Source of the DNA: Bacteroides uniformis
GTDB taxonomy: Bacteria > Bacteroidota > Bacteroidia > Bacteroidales > Bacteroidaceae
Reading direction: 5' to 3'
NCBI RefSeq assembly: GCF_025147485.1
Contig: NZ_CP102263.1
Location: forward strand, 310,001 to 374,000
Length of the DNA stretch: 64,000 bases
Shown here: positions 1-7,979 of the stretch, piece after piece
Position numbering within the stretch: the first letter of the stretch is position 1
Layout: each line of letters opens with the position of its first letter
Notes under the pieces: generated by a model
Databases searched by the model: none
The model's input: the letters and a program-made list of their open reading frames with translations, nothing else
Told to the model about the DNA's origin: nothing
Position numbers and translations under genes: made by a program

Positions 1-1538
1 TACTTTTCAGCCCATTCCTTGGCTCCCTGCTCTTTCAGTTTAGCAGTAAATGCCTTTGCCTTCTCCATAGCAGCCGCTTCCTCTTCCGGAGTTGCATATG
101 CATGCTTGTAGCCCTTCACCACATTCCATTCACCACGGGTGAAATCGGGGAATGCCACAGCCGCACAACCGTTGTCCATAGAAAGTTCTCCCAATTCTGC
201 AAGGCAGCACCACTCAGCAAGGTCGTATACATCCATATCCAAAGGAAGACCGTTTTGCAGGCAATATACCAGACGGCTGTCCATCACGAAGTCCATGCCA
301 CCATGACCTCCTACTTCCTTCGCCATCTCACCGTACTTCTTTAAAATGGGATGCTGGTATTTCTCCACGAGTGCCTCCATCTCCGTCTCCGGCAGGAAAC
401 CGTGTGAATTCAAATCATCCACTTTGGGCTGAACGCCCGATGCACTCAGCTGGTCAGCGTCAAGCGCATACCCTTCTACCGGATATTTGTTGGCGAATCC
501 CTTGGTACCCGTAAGCTGATACAAACGGTTATAAGGCTGTGGTGTCATTACATTGTGCTGAATCTCAATCACCTTTCCATTGGCTGTACGAATCATGGTC
601 GTGGTATGGTCACCGTTACGGAATTCCTTGCACTCCTCGCCGGTTCTTTTTTCTACCAGCTCCTTGCCCACTACAGACTTGGTATCCATGGCTACCAACG
701 TTTCCATACGGTCACCACGGTGAATATCCAGTGCTTGCGCCACCGGGCCAAGGCCATGGGTGGCATACACGTCACCACGATGCTTCATGTTGTAGTCCAA
801 ACGCCAGCCCAGCTTGTCATTTTCTCCATTCTTCCAATAATGGTCCCAAAACGGGCTCAAATTATGTATATAAGCACCCTGCGCACGGATAACTTCACCG
901 AACACGCCATGCTGCGCCATGTTCAGCGTATTCATCTCGAACCAGTCATAGCAGCAGTTCTCCAGAATGAAGCAATGCTTACGGGTAGATTCACTCAAGT
1001 TAATCAAATCCCAGCATTCCTGCAGATTCATAGCCGAAGGCACTTCTATCGCTACATTCTTTCCATTCTCCAACGCACACTTGGCAACGGGGAAGTGATG
1101 CAGCCAGTCTGCAGCAATATAAACCAAATCTATATCATCACGTTTGCAGAGTTCCTCGTATCCTTTGTCACCGGAATAGACGGCGGCTTTGGGCATGGAT
1201 GCCTTCTTCAAGAGCTCCTGACATTTATCTGCACGGGCCTCTTCATAATCACAAAGAGCCACTACCTGCGTACCCGGAATATAAGTGAAACGCTCCACTG
1301 CTCCGGGGCCACGCATCCCCAAACCAACAAAACCCACACGGACTGCCTCCAACTTCGGAGTAGTCAGTCCCAATACACTCTTCTGTCCTGCCGGACGCTC
1401 GGGAGTTTTGACAACAATGGTACCATTCTGCCATTCCCATTGAGTTCCCTTCTCTGTGGTTTGCACAGTAGAAGTCTGGCTTGTGCATGCACCCAATACG
1501 AAGCACATTCCCAGCAACAACGATTTAACTGTTCCCAT
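1..1538 (-). CDS. GH109-type alpha-N-acetylgalactosaminidase / Gfo-Idh-MocA lipoprotein (3' end cut off)
   Basis: The reading frame opens at 1538 and runs off the left edge, so about 512 residues are visible and the stop is missing. Residues 1-18 form a lipoprotein signal with Cys18 in an LGAC lipobox. A Rossmann NAD(P)-binding loop GFVGLGMRG lies at about 69-77, followed by the GGHGGMDF stretch near the C-terminus. I associate that stretch with GH109 enzymes, which remove alpha-GalNAc by an NAD-dependent redox mechanism. It is a clear paralogue of the protein at 56738-58156, sharing motifs such as LPLDMDVYDLAEWC and PDFTRG. A non-hydrolytic Gfo/Idh/MocA dehydrogenase remains possible. A TATCTTTG -7 box lies about 120 bp upstream. 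Confidence 0.85.
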   Translation of the reverse strand, partial: MGTVKSLLLGMCFVLGACTSQTSTVQTTEKGTQWEWQNGTIVVKTPERPAGQKSVLGLTTPKLEAVRVGFVGLGMRGPGAVERFTYIPGTQVVALCDYEEARADKCQELLKKASMPKAAVYSGDKGYEELCKRDDIDLVYIAADWLHHFPVAKCALENGKNVAIEVPSAMNLQECWDLINLSESTRKHCFILENCCYDWFEMNTLNMAQHGVFGEVIRAQGAYIHNLSPFWDHYWKNGENDKLGWRLDYNMKHRGDVYATHGLGPVAQALDIHRGDRMETLVAMDTKSVVGKELVEKRTGEECKEFRNGDHTTTMIRTANGKVIEIQHNVMTPQPYNRLYQLTGTKGFANKYPVEGYALDADQLSASGVQPKVDDLNSHGFLPETEMEALVEKYQHPILKKYGEMAKEVGGHGGMDFVMDSRLVYCLQNGLPLDMDVYDLAEWCCLAELGELSMDNGCAAVAFPDFTRGEWNVVKGYKHAYATPEEEAAAMEKAKAFTAKLKEQGAKEWAEK

Positions 1539-1658
1539 ATTTCTGCTTTATTTAAGGTAAAAGAATTCATTGCAACAAAGACAGCGCAAACCGAATGCAG
1601 AATAAAATGAACCCGTTCATTTTTTATGCTGAGGTGCCGCCAGTCTTCGCTTCTTCTG

Positions 1659-1666
1659 CAAAGATA
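1659..1666 (-). promoter_or_regulatory. Putative -7 box for the GH109-type gene
   Basis: TATCTTTG on the minus strand matches the Bacteroides -7 consensus TAnnTTTG. No TTTG is found at the ideal spacing upstream, so support is the -7 box alone. Confidence 0.35.
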
Positions 1667-1766
1667 GACAATCTTAGCCAAAAGAAGATTATCAACAGCC
1701 ATGTTCTTTTCAATCTGGCAAAAGAATATACACACAGCAGGAACATTTAGATTAATTAACTCACTG

Positions 1767-1800
1767 TTTGATGTTTATTTACGAAATATTCGTAGATTTG
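1767..1800 (+). promoter_or_regulatory. blaI promoter with overlapping palindromic operator
   Basis: TTTG at 1767-1770 and TAGATTTG at 1793-1800 match Bacteroides -33/-7 boxes with a 22-nt spacer. The palindrome TACGAA-ATA-TTCGTA at 1780-1794 overlaps the -7 box. It has perfect 6-bp arms, the form expected of a BlaI/MecI dimer operator. Its position predicts that BlaI represses its own operon by blocking polymerase. Confidence 0.7.
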
Positions 1801-1827
1801 CATTGAATTCATTTAAATACTTTATCC

Positions 1828-2190
1828 ATGGAAAAGTTAACGATACAAGAAGAAGAAGCAATGTTGTACATTTGGGAACTGGGCAGTTGCTTCGTAAAAG
1901 ACATTGTTGCCAAATATCCCAAACCGGCGCCTCCCTACACAACTGTAGCATCTATTGTGAAAAACCTGGAGCGCAAGCAGTATATCCGTGCCGCACGTGT
2001 AGGCAACACTTACCAGTATACCCCGCTTATACGCGAAAGCGAATACAAACGTACCTTTATGAGCGGTTTTGTGCGCAACTACTTTGAAAATTCTTATAAG
2101 GAAATGGTTTCGTTCTTCGCCAAAGACCAGAAGATTTCGGCCAATGACCTGAAAGACATTATAGACATGATAGAGAAAGGAAAGGAGTAA
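1828..2190 (+). CDS. BlaI/MecI/CopY family transcriptional repressor
   Basis: The 120-residue protein has the size and layout of BlaI/MecI repressors. An N-terminal winged helix-turn-helix (about residues 3-75, with PPYTTVASIVKNLERKQYI as recognition helix and wing) precedes a C-terminal dimerisation helix region. It ends 2 nt before the BlaR1-type gene, so the two are surely cotranscribed. In the family, signal-activated BlaR1 leads to cleavage of the repressor and release of its DNA site. A palindrome overlapping the promoter is the likely operator. No beta-lactamase is nearby, so the regulon is probably not antibiotic resistance; what it controls is not visible here. Confidence 0.9.
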   Translation: MEKLTIQEEEAMLYIWELGSCFVKDIVAKYPKPAPPYTTVASIVKNLERKQYIRAARVGNTYQYTPLIRESEYKRTFMSGFVRNYFENSYKEMVSFFAKDQKISANDLKDIIDMIEKGKE

Positions 2191-2192
2191 AC

Positions 2193-4013
2193 ATGTTAGC
2201 CTATTTTCTGAAAGTGAATGTAGCGATAGTACTGTTTTATGCATTCTATCGGCTGTTCTTCTACAAAGACACGTTTTTCGGCTGGCGCAGAACCGCACTG
2301 CTCTGCTTCTTTGCCGTTTCTGCCGCCGTACCTCTGCTGAACATACAAACGTGGATTACGGAGCAGGAACCGATGGTGGCCATGGCAGACCTCTATGCCA
2401 GCGTTGTGCTACCGGAACTCACAATAGGCACCGAAGCGGCTCCTACCGACTGGAAAAGCATCCTTTCAGAATATGCCAATATCGCCTATTGGGGAATAGT
2501 GGCATTGCTGATGATACGCCTCATCATGCAACTGGCGGGCATCATCCACCTGGCATGCCGATGCCGCAAGGTACAAATAGGCAACACAAATATACATCTG
2601 CTTCCCAAAGCAGACGGGCCTTTCTCCTTTTTCCACTGGATTTTTATCCATCCGTCCTCGCATACGGAAGAGGAATTCAACGAAATATTGACCCATGAGC
2701 AGACACACGCCCGGCAATGGCACTCCATTGATGTCATCATCAGTGAACTGGTGTGCATTTTTTGCTGGTGCAATCCCTTTGCCTGGCTCATGAAACGGGA
2801 AATCCGCACCAATCTGGAATATATGGCCGATGCCCGCGTATTGGAGAACGGCTATGACTCCAAAACCTATCAATACCATTTGTTAGGATTATCACATCAA
2901 AAGGCTGCAGCAACCATCTATAACAGTTTCAATGTTTTACCTCTAAAAAAACGCATCAAGATGATGAACAAAAAGAGAACAAAAGAAATAGGAAGGACCA
3001 AATATCTGATGTTCCTTCCTTTAGCGGCCTTACTTATGATTGTCAGCAATATCGAAGCAGTGGCACGTACCACAAAGAAGATTGCAGCGGAAGTCATAGA
3101 GGCTGTAGACGCCAAAACCGGACAAGCGGTACCGGAAGTTCAAGCCCCTCAAGTAGCTCCCCTACCGGAACAAGATACGAAAACAGTGACTTACAAAGGA
3201 AAGGTAGTGGATAAGGATACTCTCGACAATCCGATTTTTGAGGTAGTGGAACACATGCCCGAATTCCCCGACGGAGGCATGTCTGCACTAATGGAATACT
3301 TGAGCAAGAACATCAAATATCCGGAAGCAGCCATGAAGAAAGGTACGCAAGGACGGGCTACCGTGCAATTTGTAGTGGAGAAGGATGGCAGTATTACCAA
3401 TGTAAAAATACTGCGCGGCATTGACCCGGAATTGAATAAAGAAGCCGTACGCGTAATCAGTGCCATGCCCAAATGGAAACCCGGCACACAAAAAGGAGAA
3501 GCCGTGCGGGTAAAATATACAGTTCCCGTGATGTTCCGTCTGACGGAAAACAATACACAGGTTAAGTATGCTCCCATTGAAAGCAAAATAGATGAAATGG
3601 TGGTAGTGGGTTATGCTCCCGAAGAGGCAACCTACCCGGAGGAAGTAACCGTTTTCGAAGTCGTAGAAAAAATGCCGGAATATCCCGGCGGCATGTCCGC
3701 AATGATGGAATTCATCGGCAAAAATATCAAATATCCGGTAGCCGCACAAAAAGCTAAGATTCAGGGAAGAGTGGTCATACAGTTTATAGTGGATAAAGAA
3801 GGGAACATCATCTGCCCCAGAGTAATCCGTGGTGCCGACCCACTGCTAGACGCTGAAGCAATCCGTCTGACTACTATCATGCCCAAGTGGAAGCCCGGCA
3901 TGCAAAGAGGACAAGCTGTAAACGTAAAATATACAGTCCCCATCATGTTCCGTCTGCAAGAACCGGAGAAAAGCCCTGCTGTCCAGAATGCCACTGTTAC
4001 TCCAACTAAATAA
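2193..4013 (+). CDS. BlaR1-type M56 metallopeptidase with two TonB C-terminal domains
   Basis: The 606-residue membrane protein is the sensor partner of the BlaI repressor. Hydrophobic segments occur at about 5-25, 33-50 and 98-122. The zinc-protease motif HEQTH is at 168-172 and a downstream Glu lies in TNLEYMAD. A further membrane span is at about 271-288. The periplasmic part replaces the penicillin-binding domain of classical BlaR1 with two TonB C-terminal-like domains (about 355-450 and 492-588). Each contains a KYPxAA...QGR start and a PKWKPG...VKYTVPxMFRL end. The linker between them carries KIDEMVVVGYAP (about 465-476), which resembles the TonB-box/plug start of SusC proteins. The ligand is unknown. 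Confidence 0.9.
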   Translation: MLAYFLKVNVAIVLFYAFYRLFFYKDTFFGWRRTALLCFFAVSAAVPLLNIQTWITEQEPMVAMADLYASVVLPELTIGTEAAPTDWKSILSEYANIAYWGIVALLMIRLIMQLAGIIHLACRCRKVQIGNTNIHLLPKADGPFSFFHWIFIHPSSHTEEEFNEILTHEQTHARQWHSIDVIISELVCIFCWCNPFAWLMKREIRTNLEYMADARVLENGYDSKTYQYHLLGLSHQKAAATIYNSFNVLPLKKRIKMMNKKRTKEIGRTKYLMFLPLAALLMIVSNIEAVARTTKKIAAEVIEAVDAKTGQAVPEVQAPQVAPLPEQDTKTVTYKGKVVDKDTLDNPIFEVVEHMPEFPDGGMSALMEYLSKNIKYPEAAMKKGTQGRATVQFVVEKDGSITNVKILRGIDPELNKEAVRVISAMPKWKPGTQKGEAVRVKYTVPVMFRLTENNTQVKYAPIESKIDEMVVVGYAPEEATYPEEVTVFEVVEKMPEYPGGMSAMMEFIGKNIKYPVAAQKAKIQGRVVIQFIVDKEGNIICPRVIRGADPLLDAEAIRLTTIMPKWKPGMQRGQAVNVKYTVPIMFRLQEPEKSPAVQNATVTPTK

Positions 4014-4043
4014 ACTAATTTTCTCTCTAAACAAGTCTAAATG

Positions 4044-4085
4044 AAAAAGGAGCAGTTACCCGTCGCCGGGTAACTGCTCCTTTTT
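4044..4085. terminator. Bidirectional intrinsic terminator
   Basis: There is a perfect 19-bp inverted repeat (4044-4062 and 4067-4085) with a 4-nt TCGC loop. A/T tracts at both ends give a U-run in either direction. It sits between the converging blaR1-type and mrp genes. Confidence 0.9.
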
Positions 4086-4105
4086 CATAAGGAAAATATC
4101 CATGT

Positions 4106-5206
4106 TTATTTATGCACTTCCACAATCCGTGTCGGCGCCATTTCCATATTTCTGCGGTCTACCTGACGGACTACGGCAGCAGCCAGTTGCAGGAAAGCGC
4201 GCCCGGTCACCGTATTCTCATCCAAAGCAACCGGAGTCCCCTTATCACCGCTCTCGCAGATACTCTGCACAATAGGAATTTGTCCCAGCAAGGGTACGTT
4301 CATTTTCTCAGCCAGTCTCTTTGCGCCTTCTTTCCCAAAGATATAATACTTGTTTTCCGGCAATTCGGCAGGCGTGAACCAAGCCATGTTCTCCACCAAA
4401 CCGAGAATGGGCACATTCACCTTATCATTGGTAAACATATTGATGCCTTTGCGGGCATCTGCCAGCGCCACAGCCTGCGGCGTGCTAACAACGATAGCTC
4501 CTGTCAGTGCCAAAGTCTGCACCACTGTCAAGTGAATGTCGCTCGTTCCGGGAGGAAGGTCGATAAGGAAATAATCCAGTTCTCCCCAATCGGCATCACC
4601 AATCAGCTGCTTCAAGGCATTGCTTGCCATACCTCCCCGCCACAAAGTGGCCTGGTCGGGGTCTACAAAGAAACCGATGGAAAGCAACTTGATGCCATAC
4701 TTCTCTATCGGAACAATCAAGTCACGTCCACCAATGTTCTCTGCCACCGGACGGGCATCTTCCACTTGGAACATCTTTGGAACAGAAGGCCCGAAGATAT
4801 CAGCATCCAGCAGACCTACTTTATAACCCAACTTTGCCAAAGACACGGCAAGGTTGGCAGCAACCGTGGACTTGCCTACCCCACCTTTTCCGGAAGACAC
4901 TCCGATAACATTCTTCACCTGGGGTAATAGTTTACCCACTTCCGGACGTGCCGCCTGACGGCTTTCAGTCGTAATCACAACCTCCACCTCGGGAGAGACA
5001 TACGTATGTATAGCTGTCTCGGCAGCCTTCACCATTGACTTCATGAACGGATCAGTCGGTTTCTCGAATGTCAACGAGAAGCTGACCTTCATCCCGTCAA
5101 TCCGCATGTTATCGGCCACCATCTCAGCCTCAACAAGATTCTTTCCGGTACCGGGATAACGCACTGTTGCCAATGCATCAAGGATTAATTTTGGATATAA
5201 TGTCAT
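4106..5206 (-). CDS. mrp: Mrp/ApbC (NBP35-type) iron-sulfur carrier P-loop ATPase
   Basis: The 366-residue protein has an N-terminal MIP18/DUF59 domain (about 1-85) and a MinD-like ATPase domain. The deviant Walker A motif GKGGVGKS lies at 106-113, with DADIFGPSVPKMF and DLPPGTSD following. The family delivers Fe-S clusters to apoproteins in the cytoplasm. Most Mrp proteins have a C-terminal CxxC that holds a bridging cluster. Here the corresponding stretch after ENMAWF reads TPAELPENKYYIFG and has no cysteine. It therefore may act without a stable bridging cluster or with a partner. It is transcribed leftward toward the shared terminator, downstream of trmB. Confidence 0.93.
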   Translation of the reverse strand: MTLYPKLILDALATVRYPGTGKNLVEAEMVADNMRIDGMKVSFSLTFEKPTDPFMKSMVKAAETAIHTYVSPEVEVVITTESRQAARPEVGKLLPQVKNVIGVSSGKGGVGKSTVAANLAVSLAKLGYKVGLLDADIFGPSVPKMFQVEDARPVAENIGGRDLIVPIEKYGIKLLSIGFFVDPDQATLWRGGMASNALKQLIGDADWGELDYFLIDLPPGTSDIHLTVVQTLALTGAIVVSTPQAVALADARKGINMFTNDKVNVPILGLVENMAWFTPAELPENKYYIFGKEGAKRLAEKMNVPLLGQIPIVQSICESGDKGTPVALDENTVTGRAFLQLAAAVVRQVDRRNMEMAPTRIVEVHK

Positions 5207-5280
5207 TGTATTTACTATTTGACGATTTACTATTTACTATTTTTATGCGAATCAGTAGTAGTTTTAACCACTGATTCACA

Positions 5281-6039
5281 TCATTTGCTGGTTTGCAATC
5301 CGCTACGCTTGCTACGGTTATAACTGCGGTACTCATCCAGCTCTATCTCCACATCCGGTTCCTGCAACTCGCCCTCTTGCGGAAGATGGAACTTGATGTA
5401 CTTGATATTCAAACCACGATCCAGCCATTGTTGTTCATAATAGGTCTTGATGCTGAGTATCTCATCAGCCATGCCGGAGTGGTACAAGTCTTCCGTCATC
5501 ACATCCACCGGCAGCCGGTTTCTTTCAATCATGTACCGGGTATAGGTAAACATGAAGTTGCTGTCCGTCTTCAGATGGACTATGCCGTCATTCTTCAGGA
5601 ACTTGCGGTAGCGCTCCATGAAATAAGTGGAAGTAAGCCTTTTGGTCGCCTTCTTCATCTGCGGGTCCGAGAAAGTGAGCCAGATTTCGCTCACCTCATC
5701 CATAGCAAAAAAGCGGTCGATGATTTCGATATTCGTACGCAAGAAAGCAACGTTCTTCATGCCCGACTCCAGCGACTCGGTGGCTCCCGTCCACATGCGG
5801 GCACCCTTTATATCCACTCCGATGAAGTTCTTTTCGGGAAACATGCGTCCCAATCCGACAGTATATTCTCCCCTACCACAGCCCAGTTCCAGGACAATGG
5901 GATGGTCGTTCTTGAAAAACCGCCCGTGCCAGTTCCCTTTCATGTCAAACGGCACATTATCCACCGCGGAATACGGATACTCGAAAACATGCGGATAACT
6001 CGCCATATCGGCAAACTTCTCTAACTTGTTCTTTCCCAT
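5281..6039 (-). CDS. trmB: tRNA (guanine-N7)-methyltransferase TrmB
   Basis: The 252-residue protein matches TrmB, which makes m7G at position 46 of tRNA using S-adenosylmethionine. The SAM-binding glycine loop [15 protein letters not shown] is followed by [10 protein letters not shown]. The substrate motif [15 protein letters not shown] corresponds to the family's F-x-D-P-W-x-K-x-R-H signature with a Bacteroidetes-type variation. Length is normal for the family. It reads in the same direction as mrp, separated by about 75 bp. Confidence 0.93.
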   Translation of the reverse strand: MGKNKLEKFADMASYPHVFEYPYSAVDNVPFDMKGNWHGRFFKNDHPIVLELGCGRGEYTVGLGRMFPEKNFIGVDIKGARMWTGATESLESGMKNVAFLRTNIEIIDRFFAMDEVSEIWLTFSDPQMKKATKRLTSTYFMERYRKFLKNDGIVHLKTDSNFMFTYTRYMIERNRLPVDVMTEDLYHSGMADEILSIKTYYEQQWLDRGLNIKYIKFHLPQEGELQEPDVEIELDEYRSYNRSKRSGLQTSK

Positions 6040-6069
6040 TTAAGAAGCATTGAAACATAAAACATATTA

Positions 6070-6146
6070 TTTTAGGCACGGATTACACGGATTTTCACGG
6101 TCTCTCTTCAATCTATCCGTGCTTTCCGCGCAATCCGTGCCTAAAA
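6070..6146. repeat. Long imperfect inverted repeat (REP-like hairpin)
   Basis: Perfect 15-bp outer arms TTTTAGGCACGGATT (6070-6084) and AATCCGTGCCTAAAA (6132-6146) enclose partly complementary inner segments containing ACGG repeats. Neither exit has a clean U-run, so it is not a standard terminator. From memory, GCACGGATTACACGGATT-like sequences recur in Bacteroides intergenic DNA, which would make this a dispersed repeat. It sits between ilvE and trmB. Confidence 0.6.
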
Positions 6147-6201
6147 GTATAAAAAACAAAGTCCCGGCAAGTCTTATACGATAGACATTGCCATCACCGT
6201 A

Positions 6202-7221
6202 TTATTCAACAATCGTCACCCACCCGTGAGTATCCGGCTCGTCACCATACTGGATGGCACGCAGCTTGTTGTAGAGCTTCGTACATACCGGTCCGGGTTT
6301 TCCATCCTTGGAAATAACGTATGACTTGCCGTTCTCTACGTCGTCTATACGTTCGATGGGGCTGATAACGGCAGCCGTACCGCAGGCACCCGCTTCCTCG
6401 AAAGTCAGCAACTCTTCTTCGGGAACCGGACGGCGTTCTACCTTCATGCCCATGTCCTCTGCCAGCTGCATCAGGCTCTTGTTGGTGATGGAGGGCAGGA
6501 TGGAAGTGGACTTCGGAGTGATATATGTATTGTCCTTGATGCCGAAGAAGTTGGCGGCGCCACATTCGTCCATGTATTTCTTTTCTTTGGCATCCAGATA
6601 GAACTCGCAGGCATAGCCCAAATCGTGCGCCTTCTTGTTGGCACGCAAGCTGGCTGCATAGTTGCCTCCTACCTTATAGACACCCGTACCGAGCGGTGCC
6701 GCGCGGTCGAATTCGCGGATAATGACATACGGATTGGTTGAGAATCCACCCTTAAAGTAAGGACCTACCGGGGTCACGAACACCACAAACAGATATTCGC
6801 TGGCAGGATGTACGCCTACTTGTGCACCGGTACCCACCAGCAACGGACGGATATACAGAGAAGCACCCGATTCATAAGGCGGAATGAAACGCTCGTTCAG
6901 CTTCACCACCTTCAGAATAGCTTCTTTGAAACGCTCCGTAGAAAGTTCCGGCATCAAGATGCCACGGCAAGTGGATTGCAGGCGGGCTGCATTCTCCTCC
7001 AAACGGAAGATACGCACTTTACCGTCTTTGCCACGAAAAGCCTTCAAACCCTCAAACGCTTCCTGACCGTAGTGCAAACAAGTGGCAGCCATGTGCATAG
7101 GAATGGTTTCCTCACTGCAAACTTCCAGTTCGCCCCATTGTTCGTTACGATAGTAAATTCTCACATTGTAATCTGTCTTCATATATCCGAACGGCAGATT
7201 AGCCCAATCAAGTTCTTTCAT
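6202..7221 (-). CDS. ilvE: Branched-chain amino acid aminotransferase
   Basis: The 339-residue fold-type IV PLP enzyme transfers amino groups between branched-chain amino acids and 2-oxoglutarate in the cytoplasm. The PLP lysine is Lys183 in GTGVYKVGGNYAAS. Downstream DECGAANFFGI and ACGTAAVISPIERI are the conserved cofactor-contact regions. The N-terminal LHYGQEAFEGLKAFR and the mid-region YIRPLL are characteristic of the group that includes mammalian BCAT. It is the last gene of the leftward run from mnmA, 53 bp after xseB. Confidence 0.95.
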   Translation of the reverse strand: MKELDWANLPFGYMKTDYNVRIYYRNEQWGELEVCSEETIPMHMAATCLHYGQEAFEGLKAFRGKDGKVRIFRLEENAARLQSTCRGILMPELSTERFKEAILKVVKLNERFIPPYESGASLYIRPLLVGTGAQVGVHPASEYLFVVFVTPVGPYFKGGFSTNPYVIIREFDRAAPLGTGVYKVGGNYAASLRANKKAHDLGYACEFYLDAKEKKYMDECGAANFFGIKDNTYITPKSTSILPSITNKSLMQLAEDMGMKVERRPVPEEELLTFEEAGACGTAAVISPIERIDDVENGKSYVISKDGKPGPVCTKLYNKLRAIQYGDEPDTHGWVTIVE

Positions 7222-7274
7222 ATCTCAAAGTATTAGTTACTTCTATTACGTACATTTTGCAACAAAAATAGCTT

Positions 7275-7490
7275 TTATTCTTCAGATTCCCACTTCTCCG
7301 ACAGTAATTTTTCAATTTCCTTGTCAGCTTTGGTCAATTTATCGCTGCAAAATGCTATAATTCCGTTTGCTTCCTTTATTTTTTCAGCAAGCACATCTAT
7401 CTCCAGTTCGTTGTTGTCTATCTGGCTGACAATTTTCTCCAAACGTGCCATGGCTTCGGAGTAGGTCTCTTTTTTCTTGGTTACCGGCAT
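7275..7490 (-). CDS. xseB: Exodeoxyribonuclease VII small subunit
   Basis: The 71-residue helical protein has the XseB signature: SEAMARLEKIVSQIDNNELEID followed by a heptad-rich helix, with several copies binding the large subunit XseA. The complex cuts single-stranded DNA into short oligonucleotides. It lies in the xseA operon but is separated from xseA by a small lipoprotein gene, an unusual insertion. Confidence 0.92.
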   Translation of the reverse strand: MPVTKKKETYSEAMARLEKIVSQIDNNELEIDVLAEKIKEANGIIAFCSDKLTKADKEIEKLLSEKWESEE

Positions 7491-7502
7491 AATTGAAATT
7501 AA

Positions 7503-7901
7503 TTAATCGTTGTACTTCTCAAGCCGTTTGTCAGAATTCCCGTCTTTGGGCGATGCGTTCTCCCACTTCATCTCCTTGGACGTCAGTTTCAAAATATGAT
7601 ATTGTTCAGTACAATGTTCCTCTTTATCATACAACTTAATCAATTTTTCATCAAGACTTATGATATAAGTTCCACGAAAAGGGACTCCGTTAGATAACGG
7701 GCTTCCGGTATAAACTTCATAGGTCTTGTCTGCATTAAACGTATAGCAGGTCACAAAATCGTCCTGCAGGACTGGTTCTTTCACAATCCACTTACCTACC
7801 AGTTGAGGAATTTCGACCTTATCATCCTCATCCGTACATGAAATAAAACTAAATGCCATACTTATCAGTATCAGCATAAAAAACAAATTTTGTGTTTTCA
7901 T
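7503..7901 (-). CDS. Small lipoprotein, lipocalin-like beta-barrel
   Basis: The 132-residue protein has a signal peptide with the lipobox SFISC (Cys22). LVGKWIVKEP at about 35-44 is the G-x-W start motif of lipocalin-like domains. Alternating strands such as CYTFNADKTYEVYTG and FRGTYIISLDEKLIKLY follow. Such proteins are common in Bacteroides as exported lipoproteins of unknown ligand. It sits between xseB (12 bp) and xseA (78 bp) on the same strand and is probably cotranscribed. Nothing links it functionally to exonuclease VII. Confidence 0.75.
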   Translation of the reverse strand: MKTQNLFFMLILISMAFSFISCTDEDDKVEIPQLVGKWIVKEPVLQDDFVTCYTFNADKTYEVYTGSPLSNGVPFRGTYIISLDEKLIKLYDKEEHCTEQYHILKLTSKEMKWENASPKDGNSDKRLEKYND

Positions 7902-7979
7902 CTTTGTTCATTTTAAATGATTTAAACAATATTCATAAAATGCAGAGATTTGCAAAACACTGCATGAATGAGAGGAGAG

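Noticed and set aside
2193..4013. Classical beta-lactam sensor BlaR1
   Set aside because: The periplasmic part has TonB C-terminal domains and no penicillin-binding SxxK/SxN/KTG motifs, and no beta-lactamase is adjacent.
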